A DNA stretch of 64,000 bases from Neodiprion pinetum. Its lineage: Eukaryota; Arthropoda; Insecta; Hymenoptera; Diprionidae. Of the stretch, positions 1 through 11,698 are shown piece after piece (position 1 is the stretch's first letter; each line of letters starts with the position of its first letter). The notes beneath the pieces are model-generated. The model ran no database searches, had not been told where the DNA came from, and saw only the letters and a list, made by a program, of their open reading frames with translations. A program made the translations under genes and the position numbers. The stretch covers positions 10,151,087 to 10,215,086 of the forward strand of contig NC_060236.1 of the NCBI RefSeq assembly GCF_021155775.2. The letters are read 5' to 3'.

Positions 1-499
1 TTACACACCTGAATTGGCATGCCGAGAGTTTGCTATACAACGTCACCAGAAGCACTATGCAAAGCTAGAATGCTATCGTCAGCTAGTTTATTACAGAAAA
101 GTGTATTAATTTAGGAAGAAGATATTCTCACAACGCTCAATGCACTGTAAAATTCAACTCACAGAAATCGTACTAAAATTTGAAAAAACTGAACCATCTT
201 GTTTCATTTCCTGCAGCTAAAGCTCAAATGAAAAAATGTAAAACAGCTGGAAGAGAAAGACATGAGAAAAAAAGAACCCAAACAGAAGTACATGTCAGCA
301 GAGTCCTGTGGGCTAAGGTTTCGTTCGGGCCAAGACTATGGTCGAAATTCTAAGCCGCCCCTCGTCTTTCTGTTGCAGATTTCAAAGTGCAAATTAGGTT
401 GCATTATAAAAAACTAACAGACCAGCAGGCAGAGCAAGACTTCATCAAAGTTTTGACAAGAGGCTAAATTAACAGTGGCAAATGAAAATCTTTGAGGAG
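1..499. other. Unassigned AT-rich DNA before the YqaJ relic
   Basis: I see no intact gene or structured repeat. Part of 300-500 may be the eroded 5' portion of the YqaJ-like gene, since some frames read as plausible protein, but no motif is diagnostic. Confidence 0.4.
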
Positions 500-960
500 A
501 AAACTACTCATAGCATCGAATTTTGTAAAGGTGTGTCGCATGAAACCGACTACACTTTCCACGAACATAGTGAGTACTGTGTATCTGCAAGAAAGACTTT
601 TTCCTGCTCTGCAGTATGCGAAACAGAGCGAGGTAAAAGTACAACAACAATTTGAAGAAACTTAAGAAGTTGCAGTCATCCCTTGCGTCCTCTTCATTGA
701 TTCGGAAAATGCATATTGGGGTGTGTCATCAGATGGCTTGCTGAACGATGATGGCATTGTTGAGATCAAATGCTCCTTCAGTTCCAAAGATGTTACTCCG
801 GACTAGGTCATCGAACAAAAACATGGAACTGGTCACAGAATTTTTGACAAGAAAAATTCTGACAGGATAAATGAGACTCGTTCTTACATTTGCCAGATCC
901 AAGATACAAAGTCAACATTGTGCTGTCCACTCGTCAACTCCGAAAGGTAAGATGGCTGTT
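500..960 (+). pseudogene. Decayed YqaJ-type nuclease gene (transposon-associated)
   Basis: Reading across stops and frameshifts gives pieces of a YqaJ-like exonuclease (PD-(D/E)xK fold). The clearest is WGVSSDGLLNDDGIVEIKC near 715-775, with the SxDG and EIKC active-site strand of the family. Upstream, near 575-655, is a stretch resembling the aligned 'tryGrehE' helix (YAKQSEVKVQQQFEE). Downstream, near 800-900, is a YICQIQ strand resembling the family's YYxQIQ motif. A TAG follows the EIKC segment within about 15 codons, so no intact product is possible. In insects such domains occur as free-standing or transposon-borne genes. The parent element and its ends were not identified. Confidence 0.6.
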
Positions 961-1190
961 AAAGTTCACAGAAACAGCCAATTTTGGCATAGCAAAATGT
1001 TACCTGACTAGTAAAATTTTATGAGTCTTGCATGCTCCCAGAATTGATAGATGGTAGATATCTTAAAAATACGGAACTTAGAAAACTTCAGTATATAACA
1101 CCGGCACACAAAAAAAAAAAAGTGGTCTGTACGTTTGACCAGACCCATCTAGAATTACGTATTTCGATGCGTTGAATAAGTAAGAGATGC

Positions 1191-1560
1191 TAGCCCCCCT
1201 TTTCAAAATTTTCAAATTTCGATAGTTGCTCTGGTTTGCTCCGATGTTGCTCTACATTGCTCCAGAAATGTATTTCGGTAAACCCAAAATTGAACAAATA
1301 AACATAAAAAAACTATTTTTCACACCAGCCCCCTGTTTTTGAAAAAGTGATTTTTTCGCGATTGCTCTAAGTTGCTCTAGTGGTTCCGAACATTGCTCCA
1401 GAACCACAATGCTGTCAAATGAATAGTGCTCAAACGAAAACCAAAAGTCGACGGGGAGCTTAGCCCCCAATTTTTTTACATAAAAATTTCTAAAAATGAT
1501 TTTGGATAGGTGAAAACTTGCTCTGCATTGCTCCAAAGCCGTAGGATTCTGAATCGGAAA
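1191..1560. repeat. Diverged tandem repeat, ~135-bp unit, about three copies
   Basis: A TAGCCCCC-like start recurs at 1191, 1326 and 1461, giving a regular 135-bp period. Each unit then has an A/T-rich block and a cluster of TTGCTC words followed by CATTGCTCCAGAA or a variant. Copies are diverged in detail but keep the order of blocks. A weaker fourth copy may follow. The open frames across it are by-products of the repeat. Confidence 0.65.
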
Positions 1561-1704
1561 TTCGTCCCGGAAATGAGGGAAAAACCTTTTATACTGGAAA
1601 ATTTGTTTTTGAGAAAAATAATCTTGCGATCCGGGAATCCTTCCCAGGTCCACGAAAGCCTACCCGGGGACCAGAGTTGTGAATTACACATAACACTGCC
1701 TGAT

Positions 1705-1935
1705 GTGAAATGGATGAGTGCTACATTACAAATACAAAACGCAATGTGTAATGGATGAATGCTCGATTACAAATAAAAAAGTAATGTTTAATGAATGCGT
1801 TATTCATTACAAATAAATAAAGTAATGCATAATGCATAATGGACGTGTGATCCAGTACAAATTTAAAAAAGTAATTTATAATCTATGAGTGATCCATTAC
1901 AAGTTACAAATGAGAAAAAAGTAATTTGTAATTAT
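1705..1935. repeat. Degenerate minisatellite of TAATG / ATTACAAAT blocks
   Basis: Four to five diverged units of roughly 50-60 bp run in tandem. Each reads approximately GTAATG..TAATGxATGxxTGATCCATTACAAAT followed by a run of A. I see no coding capacity. Confidence 0.6.
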
Positions 1936-2485
1936 GCCTGCCTACAGCAGGTAGGAAATGGATGTAGTAAATTTTTTTAATATAACACCATTGCAGAAAT
2001 TGATATCGAAAATATTACAGTATCAGCATTTATAAAAATGCACTAGCCTGGAATTTTTTAATTAACCCACTTATGATATGAATTGATATAACGTATAAAA
2101 CTAAAAAAGCTTAGATTACAATTTATTTGCATATATTATATGTAATGAGTAAAAAATGTTATGCGCTATGTAACATTATACTATAGCATGTAATAGCCGT
2201 GATTTCTCAGACGTCTAATGAAGATTTGTTTTCAATTTTCCAGCTGAGGTACCTTGATTTTCGAAAGGCTGCTGTGCTAGGTATAGACAGAACATGATTA
2301 AGATCTGCAAAAGGCACAAAATGAATCCAGCAAAATGCATAAAATTGTACGAAGTGAATACAGCAGCAACTTTGAGGCAGTCCAGAATGTGTACAGTGAG
2401 TTGAGATTCGTGACCAAGAGGTTTTAACGATAAAGCATTCGTCGGGGAAGGCCAAGAAAGAAAAAAAATGCCTGGTTTGCATTTA
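1936..2485. other. Unassigned sequence between minisatellite and pogo relic
   Basis: AT-rich DNA. The part at 2210-2480 reads as short coding-like pieces in several frames but matches nothing I recognise. It could be the tail of another decayed element, because it abuts the pogo-type terminus. Confidence 0.3.
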
Positions 2486-3330
2486 CCGTGTTGGTCCGAA
2501 TATAAGTCGACGCCCAATTTTTCACCTCTAATTCCGGATTGTTTTTGGATTCAAATATAAGTCGAACTTCAGAAGCAAATTAGGTACATATTATCACAGA
2601 TGGATATTTATTTATAATATTGCAGTTTAAAAAAAATATATTTCATACATTTAACTTGGAGCAAACAAAGTTGGAGAACTAAATAATTCAGGTATATTTT
2701 AATCAGCAGAGTCTCCATCGGTGCCCTCCCCAGCTATTGACTCTTCGGTAGAGCTCTCCTCAGTTGTTGACTCTTCGTTTTCTGGGATGGGATCATCTTC
2801 ATTTTCTCATAGCACGTCATCTTCCATTCCATCTATTTCGTTGCTTATGCAACATTTTTTGAAGCCTGCGACGTTCGTTTGACTTTTAATGGATTGCCAG
2901 GTGGTTTTGATCCATTGTAACAAAAGAGGAACGAATGGTTTCTTTATTTTTCCACTTCAGCATCCAATTGGTATAACAACTCCTCAAGTTGTCTTTGAAC
3001 GACTTGTTCACCACTATGTCCAGGACTTGCAACTGAGAGGTCATGCCTCTTCATCTACTTCGGGAAATATCCCTACTTTTTAGTCCTTTGAAAGCTTTGG
3101 CGTGTGGAACAAGCATTCTTTAGCTTCGGTTTCATTTTTCGCCAATTACGTACATTTTTTTCTAAGATCCTGAATTTTTCCGCGGCCATACAGTTATTAG
3201 TATTTTCCGCTTCCCGGACTACCATCAATTGAAAATTGGCGTCAAAAGACTTTCGAATTCCTTTATTAACTTGATATTTGCGCATCCGTAAATTCCACTG
3301 TATCTGCACTTACGATATCCATTTCTAATT
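2486..3330 (-). mobile_element. Decayed pogo-type (Tc1/mariner) transposon, CENP-B-like transposase
   Basis: On the minus strand, 3073-3309 encodes a CENP-B-N/pogo helix-turn-helix: RKSFDANFQLMVVREAENTN, then a CMAAEKF block, KNVRNWRK, and the family's stRxxF end (STRQSFQR). Downstream the frame is broken by stops. The acidic Glu/Asp/Ser-rich tail typical of such transposases is still readable at about 2700-2860. Near 2486-2510 is a terminus-like sequence with the ATATAAGTCGA word, partly repeated about 60 bp further in. No matching inverted terminus is seen beyond 3330, so the 5' end appears lost. The catalytic DDE domain is not recognisable, so the copy is truncated and dead. Confidence 0.65.
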
Positions 3331-5108
3331 ATTCAATGATTTTTACGTCTTCTAATTTGCAATAATTGTTTTCACCTAACCGATGCCAAGCCGAAAAAAT
3401 TGAAGTTCAAATCTTCGATATCTCGCAAATAACACACGCGGCCGCAGCGTAAAATTTTATTGGTCGAATTTTACGATCAAACGGTCGATAAGGTAACTTA
3501 GCCAATCGGTAATATAGATTCCTGTAAAAAAATTTAAAATGCGTATATATGTCAAGGACGATTATGGCGGGTGATCTCAGCGACATAAAACCTCGACTTA
3601 CATTCGAAACAATATGGTAACTATGATAGGGCAACGATCGTAAAATTTATTTCTAATCATGTCATGAAAAAGACGGTGATATCTATAAGAAATGTAGTGG
3701 AATAAAAAAATTGACAATTACCCTATTTCTGTTCTACTTCCAAATATTAATCGATCGATTAGCTAATCCTATTATTTTTACAGACCATCGTAAGACTGCG
3801 TTTTTATGTCGAATGGTAACATATCTCTATGTGAGTAAATGTTACTATGAATGATCAACAAGTTTGTGTTGACTCATTCTTTTATACTAATCCTGCTGGT
3901 AGATATGAAGTAGTTTTCTGTTCCGGAATATACCACAGAAGTAAAAGCACAAAACAAGATCGGTATTTTCTACTAAAGTACTGATGTTCTGCACATGTTC
4001 TCGTGAAAACAAAATTTCAGAAATTTGGGACCCCACGGGCACCATAATGATTTGGCATATGTGTACGCTCCTGGTGGAGGAAGTTTCTATGCTGACCACC
4101 AGTCAACTCTGCTGTCGATTAACAAACAATGACGGCCACTGTGATTGACTCCGTAGGTTGATTCTCGTGGAATCAATATTTCATCTAAACAAAACTAATA
4201 AAAATAAAATCAGATTTACGCCGGGCTTGGAGCATTCAAACACACCAGTTTTGATCTGATGGCCAATGTTTTTATACGAGATAGTCATCACGTATTATGG
4301 TGCTGTCCCATGTAGGGTGGAATCGTTGGAATGTAGAATGACGGAACGGAATGCAGATGAAATCTAGCGAATTTCCGAGTCCGTTCTAAGTCTTGAGAAA
4401 CCCTGGGGACCTATTCTTGAACTCGTGATAATTCTCACATGCGATAATTATCGCGCAGACCAAATCGCAGACGACTCGAATTAGGTAATCTCCAATACCA
4501 CGCAGTCGCATACGTCTTGTTACATGCGATAATTTCCGAGTTTTGCAACAGCAAGCAAGACAAGCATTGCTGAGTTTACAAGAGAAATTCGGAAAGAATC
4601 ATATCGACGAGTGTTCTTCGGTTCTTCCAAACATTGCATCGAGAAGAAACGTGAAGTGTCCCAAGCATCGTAAGCATCATAAGCATCATCCAGAAAGCAT
4701 TTAAAAAAATCAAGTTTTAATAAATTAATGTTTGGAAAATGTTAGCTATTGTAAAGAAAAAATGCAGACACATAACCGAAGAACAAAAAACCTTACTTAT
4801 TGAAAATCGTCTGAAAGTAAGAATAAACATTGCTGGAATTAATTCAAGAACTAGTGCAATACCTCGGGCAATATCTATATATCTACTTCATTATTGTGTA
4901 ATCTGTGTGTATTTCCGGGTCCATGATAAATTTTTTCTGGAGAAATACATAATTATTGAATGGTACGTTTTTTGATCTTCACGAAATAGTAAATACATTG
5001 TACAATAGAAGATAATTCAAATTATCGAAATTTATCGCATGCGATTTGCAGTATCGTTCGGTCTTATCGAGTCGTTAGATAGATTTTGACACGTTTGATA
5101 TCTAGGAA
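3331..5108. other. Gene-free, AT-rich stretch
   Basis: No supportable gene. A short degenerate CATCGTAAGCATCAT-type repeat lies near 4665-4692. The word GCGATAAT recurs in both orientations around 4440-4530 and 5030-5050, which hints at an old inverted element without clear ends. Confidence 0.35.
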
Positions 5109-5522
5109 TTTTACGGCCCACAATGTTGGATGAGCACTGCATGGAGACTAGAGTCAGGTCCACGAAACTCCGAGATTTAATAGTGCACGGTTTTATCACC
5201 AGCGCCGCTCCGGACGTTCTGATCCTAGAAATATAGTAATACAGTGATCAAAATTACAATAATTATAATAAACGTAAATATGTGCGGCATCATCGGTCCA
5301 GAGTGACGACAGCGCCCCTGTAGCGGAACCCTCATTTCTCATGATTTCGTGGACGCATCTTCAATACAGAGATTGGGCTCCTGTACTCTAGTCTCCATGG
5401 AGCACTGTTTGCACCACCGGCCGCGCGCTCAGAGCCCAAGTAGAAAATAAAAAGGAATGCGGCGGGCTGCTGGCAATGCAAATAGTGCTCATCAAACACC
5501 GTGGCCGTTGACCACGGTGTAA
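5109..5522. mobile_element. Inverted-repeat element interrupted by a MITE
   Basis: With the inner element and one copy of its 8-bp duplication removed, the left flank reads TGAGCACTGTTTGCA. This is the inverse of TGCAAATAGTGCTCA at about 5480-5494. Beyond these, both arms continue through a CCGTGG/GGCC-rich block to a TTTTAC terminus on each side. This is the signature of a pre-existing palindromic element into which the element at 5140-5399 inserted. Superfamily not determined. Confidence 0.55.
5140..5399. mobile_element. hAT-type MITE with 8-bp target duplication
   Basis: A 260-bp non-coding element with terminal inverted repeats CATGGAGACTAGAGT, extending imperfectly inward (a GTCCACGAAA block appears inverted on both sides). 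It is flanked by perfect direct repeats GAGCACTG at 5132-5139 and 5400-5407. An 8-bp duplication with CA..TG ends fits the hAT superfamily. The intact duplication suggests a fairly recent insertion. No transposase, so mobilised in trans if at all. Confidence 0.8.
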
Positions 5523-5694
5523 AAATAAGAGGTGGTCCTACTTCTCTATACTCCCTGTGTTGAGCTCTGTGATTATTATGTCTTAGTACGGCGGATATCC
5601 GCCAGGGACTTTATGCGTCGGTGAGGATGAGGTAAACAATAATGGTGGCGATCTACTAGACGGTATTCACGAAAGTTTGAAGCAGGGAGACTAG

Positions 5695-5829
5695 ACTGGG
5701 TGCTTTCCATTTGCTGACTCAAATCGACTTGTGCCGCTATTTCTGGTGTAACCGGCCAATCTGGGCAAAGAAATACACCAGAAATAGCGACACAAGTCGA
5801 CTTGAGTCAGTAAATGGAAAGCACCCAGT
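5695..5829. mobile_element. Near-perfect foldback element (hairpin MITE)
   Basis: Arms of about 57 bp at 5695-5752 and 5772-5829 begin CTGGGTGCTTTCCATTTG and end with its inverse. They differ at only a few positions and are separated by about 20 bp, so the whole unit would fold into one long hairpin. No clear target duplication. Non-coding. Confidence 0.75.
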
Positions 5830-8394
5830 AAAGGAGTGGACACGGCATAGGAGAATAACGTGGCCATGACCTCGCTAACGCAGTCTATGATGTTTACGTA
5901 CCTGCATGCAGCTCTCTCACTCGCACTCTCAGTGAGAAGGAAGAGGACACGGCTATACTGCAGACAGCGCATGCGCGAGCATGTAGCTATTCCGTTCTGC
6001 GGACTTGGTCTTTTTCATGCAGTATAATGAGCCAACTTTTGAACTCAGCCTTGGCTGAGTTCGGTCACCTTAGTATTACTTCGTGGTTTTCTGACACAGC
6101 ACGAGACTAAATGATTTTATTCGTACATTCCGTTAGATTTGACCAATGAAATCTCTTTGTGTCGAATTATGTCCACGGACGTAGGTTGTGTTAGAAAGTT
6201 GGTGTAAAAGGAAAGCGGCCGAGGTTATGGACGGTCGTTTTTTAAACACACTTGAACACATTTTTGGTGGCTAGATTATGAATGACAAAACCAACTTTAA
6301 AATGAGAGCCTTCCGTTTCAGTTGATATTTTTGATTTGGCTGAAACTTGGCTAACTTTTTGAATTCTGTGAAAAAGGATGTTCGATTTTTTCTTAAATTG
6401 AATGTTTCTGAACGTACCTTTTGGAATTTCAATGATAAAATAATGAAAGCCTGTTTACTCAAGTTTTTTAATTTGAAAATTGAATTTATTTAATTTACAC
6501 TTGAATGGATTGATTTTTTTAAAAATATTTTCAAAAATACTACCTCTTATGGAACATATTTTAAGCCTGGTCTTCACGTAGGGAGATGATTCCTTTTATT
6601 TCTTTTGATTTCAAGCATTGATGAAACCTATTCTTTTTATTTCAAATTTTAAGTATTACTTTTGAATGTCTTAAACAATGTCTCATTGAACACGCAGTAG
6701 TAAAAAATTGCAAATCGAATTAATCCAAAATTGTGAAAACGTCAAATAAGTATTTTGAACGAGCTTTTTATTTATTATCCTTTTTCCTTTTGTGTCATCG
6801 TTCGAATATGCTTCATAAATGACTTTCACTTGAGCTTGGAATTACTCTCAATGTAAAAGATCCATCTTTGTTCGAATTCACACAATGAAATTTTTGAGTT
6901 CCTGTTATTGTTTCAGCCTTTGAATAGTAAATATTAAGATTATTGGCAACTTTATCATAATCTTTAATTGTTGAGAACTTCACTTTATGATACTTCTGAT
7001 TGCCTTGGTTTGCAGTTTTTTACTAATAATATATTTAATAAGACATTGTTTAATGCATTGAAAGTAATATTGGAAGTTTAAATGAAAAATGGAACTCATC
7101 AATTTTAAAAATTAAAAAACGAAGTATCGTTTTCTCATGATGCCACCAGGCCTCAAATTTTGTGGAGTAATCAGTAATATTTTCGAAAATTAAAGACAAA
7201 CAATTCATTGACACAATCAACTTTAAAAATGATTGTAATCTTAAAGTAAAGAAACTTCAGTAAGAATGCTTTTGATGATTTTCTGCGTCGCATCTTCATA
7301 AAAGTACGTTCAGCAACACACAATATGAAAAAAAAGTTCAAATTGATGTATTTTTCAAAAAATTGAAAAAATCCAGGAACTTTTTTTCACTAAATACAAC
7401 AAGGTACGTTTGAGCCAAATCAAACATTTCAACCTTATTAGTAGGTTGACTTGGCATACAATGCCTCATAAAGGCGTCCAGTCGGCTGGGTGGATCCAGG
7501 GTAATTCTATTGTTCTGCACTTATCGACGCATTTTATGGGATTCCAATGTTAAATCGGCTCAGTCGGCACACCAAGAATACAGCGATCCCCTCCATCCCC
7601 CGCCATGCAGTTCCGCTTACCGTGCCTTTACCTGGGGAGCAAAGTCCATAAGGTTAGCAATATTTACACATCTTTAGTTGTGCTTTTTGTAACACCGTGC
7701 TGTAGAGCAATCTTATGGCTAACCATGATCGTTGTATGGCAATAAAGCATCATGATAACTGTCTGCTAGCTGTCCTAAACACCATAATCGAAAAAATCCT
7801 ATAAGGAGCGTCGGCAAGTTTATCCTGTGAGTTTATCCATGGATCCGTGGATTTATTTGTTGCTGTTACAGTTCTATAAGAACAGTTACTCAATGACTCT
7901 ACCCACTAGCGCTAAGGTACCGCGGCGTTGATGTATGAAGGTATTATAAAAGCTGTGACAGGTCCTACAGACTGCGTCCGATTGTGGACTAGTGCCATAG
8001 GTATTTTTGATGTAATGTAGTGCTTGTGCCAGGCAGCGATGCTATGGTAGGGCGACATTTTCCTATTCCAAAAGTAATTCATTTATCATTAAATAAAGTT
8101 GACAAAAATTATATAGTCATGACGCTTCGTTAAGCCGTATTATGTTCACGAAGCGATCCTGTAAATGCAGAGCTGCTAGACACCGGATGATAATGGAGTG
8201 TGACGTGTGACGGTATTTTATTCTCAATGAAATCTAATCATTCTTTAACTATTTAAACTGACAATTATTTATATAATTGCAAAACAACGAACTCATATGA
8301 GTTTCAATGTACCATAACTGACAAACTTCACCAGCCGATCTGCCATTTGAAAAATTGAAACTGCATTCTTTTGTTTCTGTCTAGTTAAACATAC
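5830..8394. other. Gene-free AT-rich stretch upstream of the G-alpha gene
   Basis: No gene I can support. A perfect short hairpin (GAACTCAGCC / GGCTGAGTTC) lies at about 6037-6060. The minus strand near 7400-7520 contains a protein-like stretch without stops, but it lacks convincing splice signals and I recognise no family. Confidence 0.4.
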
Positions 8395-8578
8395 CTTCTA
8401 TATTCGACCTACATGAATCGTATCCCAAGATTTGGTCAACTTTCGCACAATAATTAGTTATTATTAATCCCATCCTACTGGTAACAACATTTTTTTGGAC
8501 TGTATACGGCTTTCTTCTCTTCCTTTTACCTAATCTATTGCCTTTGTCAGTAAGAGTAGATCGTAGTTTTGGTAACAT
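8395..8578 (-). CDS. Possible 5' coding exon of an unidentified divergent gene
   Basis: On the minus strand an ATG at 8578 opens about 61 codons (MLPKLRSTLTDKGNRLGKRK...) with a basic N-terminal segment. They run to a good splice donor, AAG|GTATGT, at 8395/8394. It lies head-to-head with the G-alpha gene, with about 250 bp between, which would suit a shared promoter. I do not recognise the protein and could not identify a following exon with confidence. It may instead be a chance open frame. Confidence 0.25.
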
Positions 8579-8869
8579 GTGTAAAACTATTACTACAATA
8601 ACTCTTCACCTGATGTGTGAAGTAAAAATTGAGGAAATGGATAAAGATGATAAGAATTCATGTACACATTCATGCCTTACGGAAGCTAAAAAGTAACTTA
8701 TTTTAAACTGTTTCAAGTTTGATAAACCATTGTTTCTTTACTTAATATTGAAGAGAGAAAGTACCGATCTTCTGATCACTAAATTGATTTCTTTTATTTA
8801 CATACTTGTGATCTTTCCAAATAGGTCGCAGATGCGTTGAGGAGTGTATGAAAATTGATTGACCCCAAA

Positions 8870-10656
8870 ATGGCAGCGATGTTAACATGGCTATGTACCT
8901 GTTGCTTGCGATTCAAGTTCAGCCAGGAGGAAATAGAGCAGCGATTCAAGAGTCAGGAAATAGATCAAGAGTTGGAAAAAGAACGTCAGGAGAAAAGACG
9001 TGAAGTAAAATTACTGCTACTTGGGGCTGGGGAAAGTGGAAAATCTACGTTTCTTAAGCAAATGAGAATAATTCATGGAGTTAAGTTCGAGCCGGAACTT
9101 GTCAAGGAATATCAGCATGTTATCTATCAGAATATCATCAAAGGAATGAAAGTGCTCGTTGATGCTCGTGACAAGCTTAACATTCCTTGGGAAAATCCTA
9201 AGAATTATGATATTGGTTATCAGTTGCTTAAGTTTGAAAATACTACAATCTTAGACACTAGATTATTTCTACACTACGTTCCATCCCTGCAAAGTCTCTG
9301 GAATGATGCTTCAATTAAGCAAGCCTTCGATCGAAGACGAGAATTCCAGCTGGTAAAACTTTGTTCTACAATTAAAGATGATTTTCTTTATATGCTAAAT
9401 TTTAACCGCAAGTGTAAAGTTATGCCCATTGTAAACAAACAATCATCTTCTGTTATCATATACTTCTACAGAAATTACAAATTTCAAATTGAATTTGATT
9501 ACTGTATGAAGCATCACTGAAATATGCGCACTGTATAGTAGTAATATTATTAATGTATCAATTCTTCTTAAATGCTTCCAGAGTGACTCTGTGCAATATT
9601 TTCTTGACGACTTGGAAAGGATTGCTCGTGTGGTAAGCATGCATCATAATAAATTTAATTAAGGTACTCTCAAGTTTCAAGGTGAAATATTATTCGTAGA
9701 CCAGATTTCTCGTTCGGTATTTATAAAGAAATCTTGTGGCGATTGGGTTTCGTAAACTGAAATATTGATATGTTTTCCGCATTTTTATTTTATTTACCTG
9801 CTTATTTTTATTTACAGGATTATATACCGACACAACAAGATATTCTGCACTGTCGAAAAGCTACAAAGGGTATTTCTGAGTGTGTTATAACAATAAAGAA
9901 TAAAGCGTTCCTGTTCGTTGATGTCGGTGGACAGCGATCACAGCGACAAAAATGGTTCCAGTGTTTCGATTGTGTCACATCAATCCTATTCCTTGTATCT
10001 TCCTCTGAGTTTGACCAAGTATTACTGGAAGATAGGTAAGTTTTCAACAGAAAGAGTCAATCATGATCATAACTATCTGTTTTACACGTTAAGCCAGGAT
10101 TGATACAGAAGTTCGACGATTCTGAATTAGAACTTTACAGAGATTTCAAAAATGCGACAGTCATTAGAATTCAGTGCAGTCTTACAGGATTACAAATATT
10201 AATTATTGGTTGTTTGACTCGGTGTGTAAAAGATTTTCTTAAATTTAGTTACACAAATAGAAATAAACTGATGGAACGTATAAAACAATTCTTTCCAGGC
10301 GAACAAACAGATTGGAAGAATCAAAGAATATTTTTGATACGATTGTGAACAATATCCTATTTGAAAAAATATCAATAATTTTGTTTTTGAACAAAACGGA
10401 TTTACTTGCAAAAAAAGTGCGATCAACCGACACGGACGTGCGTTGGTACTTCCCGGAATTTATTGGAGATTCACATTCCATGAAGGATGTACAGAAATTC
10501 ATCTTGAATATGTTCATATCGGTCAGGAGAGAACATAAAGCATCGTTATTCCATCATTTCACCACAGCTGTAGACACTGAAAATATAAAAGTTGTTTTTA
10601 ACGCTGTCAAAGACACAATACTGATTCGAAACTTGCAGTCGCTTATGCTACAGTAA
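8870..10656 (+). CDS. cta: G protein alpha subunit, G12/13 class (concertina-like)
   Basis: Heterotrimeric G-protein alpha subunit coupling receptors to RhoGEF/Rho and actomyosin; in flies it drives apical constriction at gastrulation. Exons: 8870-9352, 9582-9632, 9818-10035, 10299-10656 (369 aa, all introns GT-AG, 185-263 bp). Seen: N-terminal Cys 9, 11, 12 suited to palmitoylation; P-loop GAGESGKST 52-60; switch I RKATKG with catalytic Arg191; switch II DVGGQRS with Gln217; NKTD 282-285; TTAV in the TCAT position; and the G12/13-type end LMLQ. Thr in place of the TCAT Cys and the SSSEFDQVL segment also point to G12/13. The ATG at 8870 was chosen because the frame upstream has only TTG. An acceptor at 8823-8824 implies a 5' UTR intron. 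The gene looks intact. Confidence 0.93.
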
Positions 10657-11637
10657 GCTTCTTTGGAGTTTTGGAATCTCACTGTGATTAGTTCGAACCA
10701 GATCTGAAACCTTTGAGGACTGGTGGCTATCAAAATAGGTAAACAAAATGTGGAAAAGATAAGGCACTATATGAAATTTTGGAGTTTATTAGTTGAGCAT
10801 TGTAACGAATTGGTAAAATTTTCATAAACTCTACACTAATATTAATCAAATTAATTGACTACAACATAGATACTATTTAGTTGTGATATTTCCGTTCTCC
10901 GGGAAACAGTTGATTTTGCAATTTCACGTTCTATTTCAGAAATCAACAAAACTTTGTAACACTCTTTACAATTTTGTATTTTTATAAAATTTTTCGAAAT
11001 TCTCAACTTTGAAGTGGCACTTTGATTTGTATTTTACATTTACATTATGTCGAAATATGATAGTAGCTTCTTACGCATGCGTTAAGTTTGGCTTTGTTGA
11101 GTTATTTTTACAACACTCTTTGTTAAATAACGAATATGTTTTATGGGATAGTACACACCAGGCCTTTCTGCAATATTTTCAAAATCTGTGCTGCAAAATA
11201 ACAAGTTTTAAAGGTCCCAGACGCTACTTTTGTCAACTATTATATTTATCTTCTACTATCATAGGAAAAACAAGAACAATTGCGTATACATGTCGCATCA
11301 TCTATCGCTATCATCTCCTAGTGCTAAACGAGAAACTGCCTGATACAGCTGATACTGATATAATAACCAAAATGAAAAATTTATATAAACATATACACGT
11401 ATTATAAGATATTCTTCCATCCCATTTTGATACACATATTGATCAATGGTCTTTGTAAAAAGTCTAAGCTACATACAACATAGCGTGTATATAGTAATAT
11501 TTATCGTTATCAAATAATTTCAGTCGCAACGCATTCACATAAGTATATTTATATAGGAAATATTAAATTACAAACAATTGTAACTTAGAGTTTTGTATAT
11601 TGTACAGATGTTTAAAAGAATTCCCTTTAGGTCACTG

Positions 11638-11698
11638 TTATTATTATTAATATTATTATTATTATTATTGATATTATTATTATTATTACTACTACTAT
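11638..11698. repeat. (TTA)n / (ATT)n microsatellite
   Basis: About 60 bp of nearly uninterrupted TTA/TAT triplets, ending in a short run of TAC triplets. Confidence 0.9.

Noticed and set aside
7338..7520. Minus-strand frame that reads like protein
   Set aside because: It looks somewhat protein-like, but flanking splice sites are poor and I could not place it in a family or join it to 8395-8578.
11009..11407. 132-codon open frame on the + strand after cta
   Set aside because: Composition is Phe/Tyr/Ile/Leu-rich as expected from AT-rich non-coding DNA. No domain is seen and it probably overlaps the cta 3' flank.
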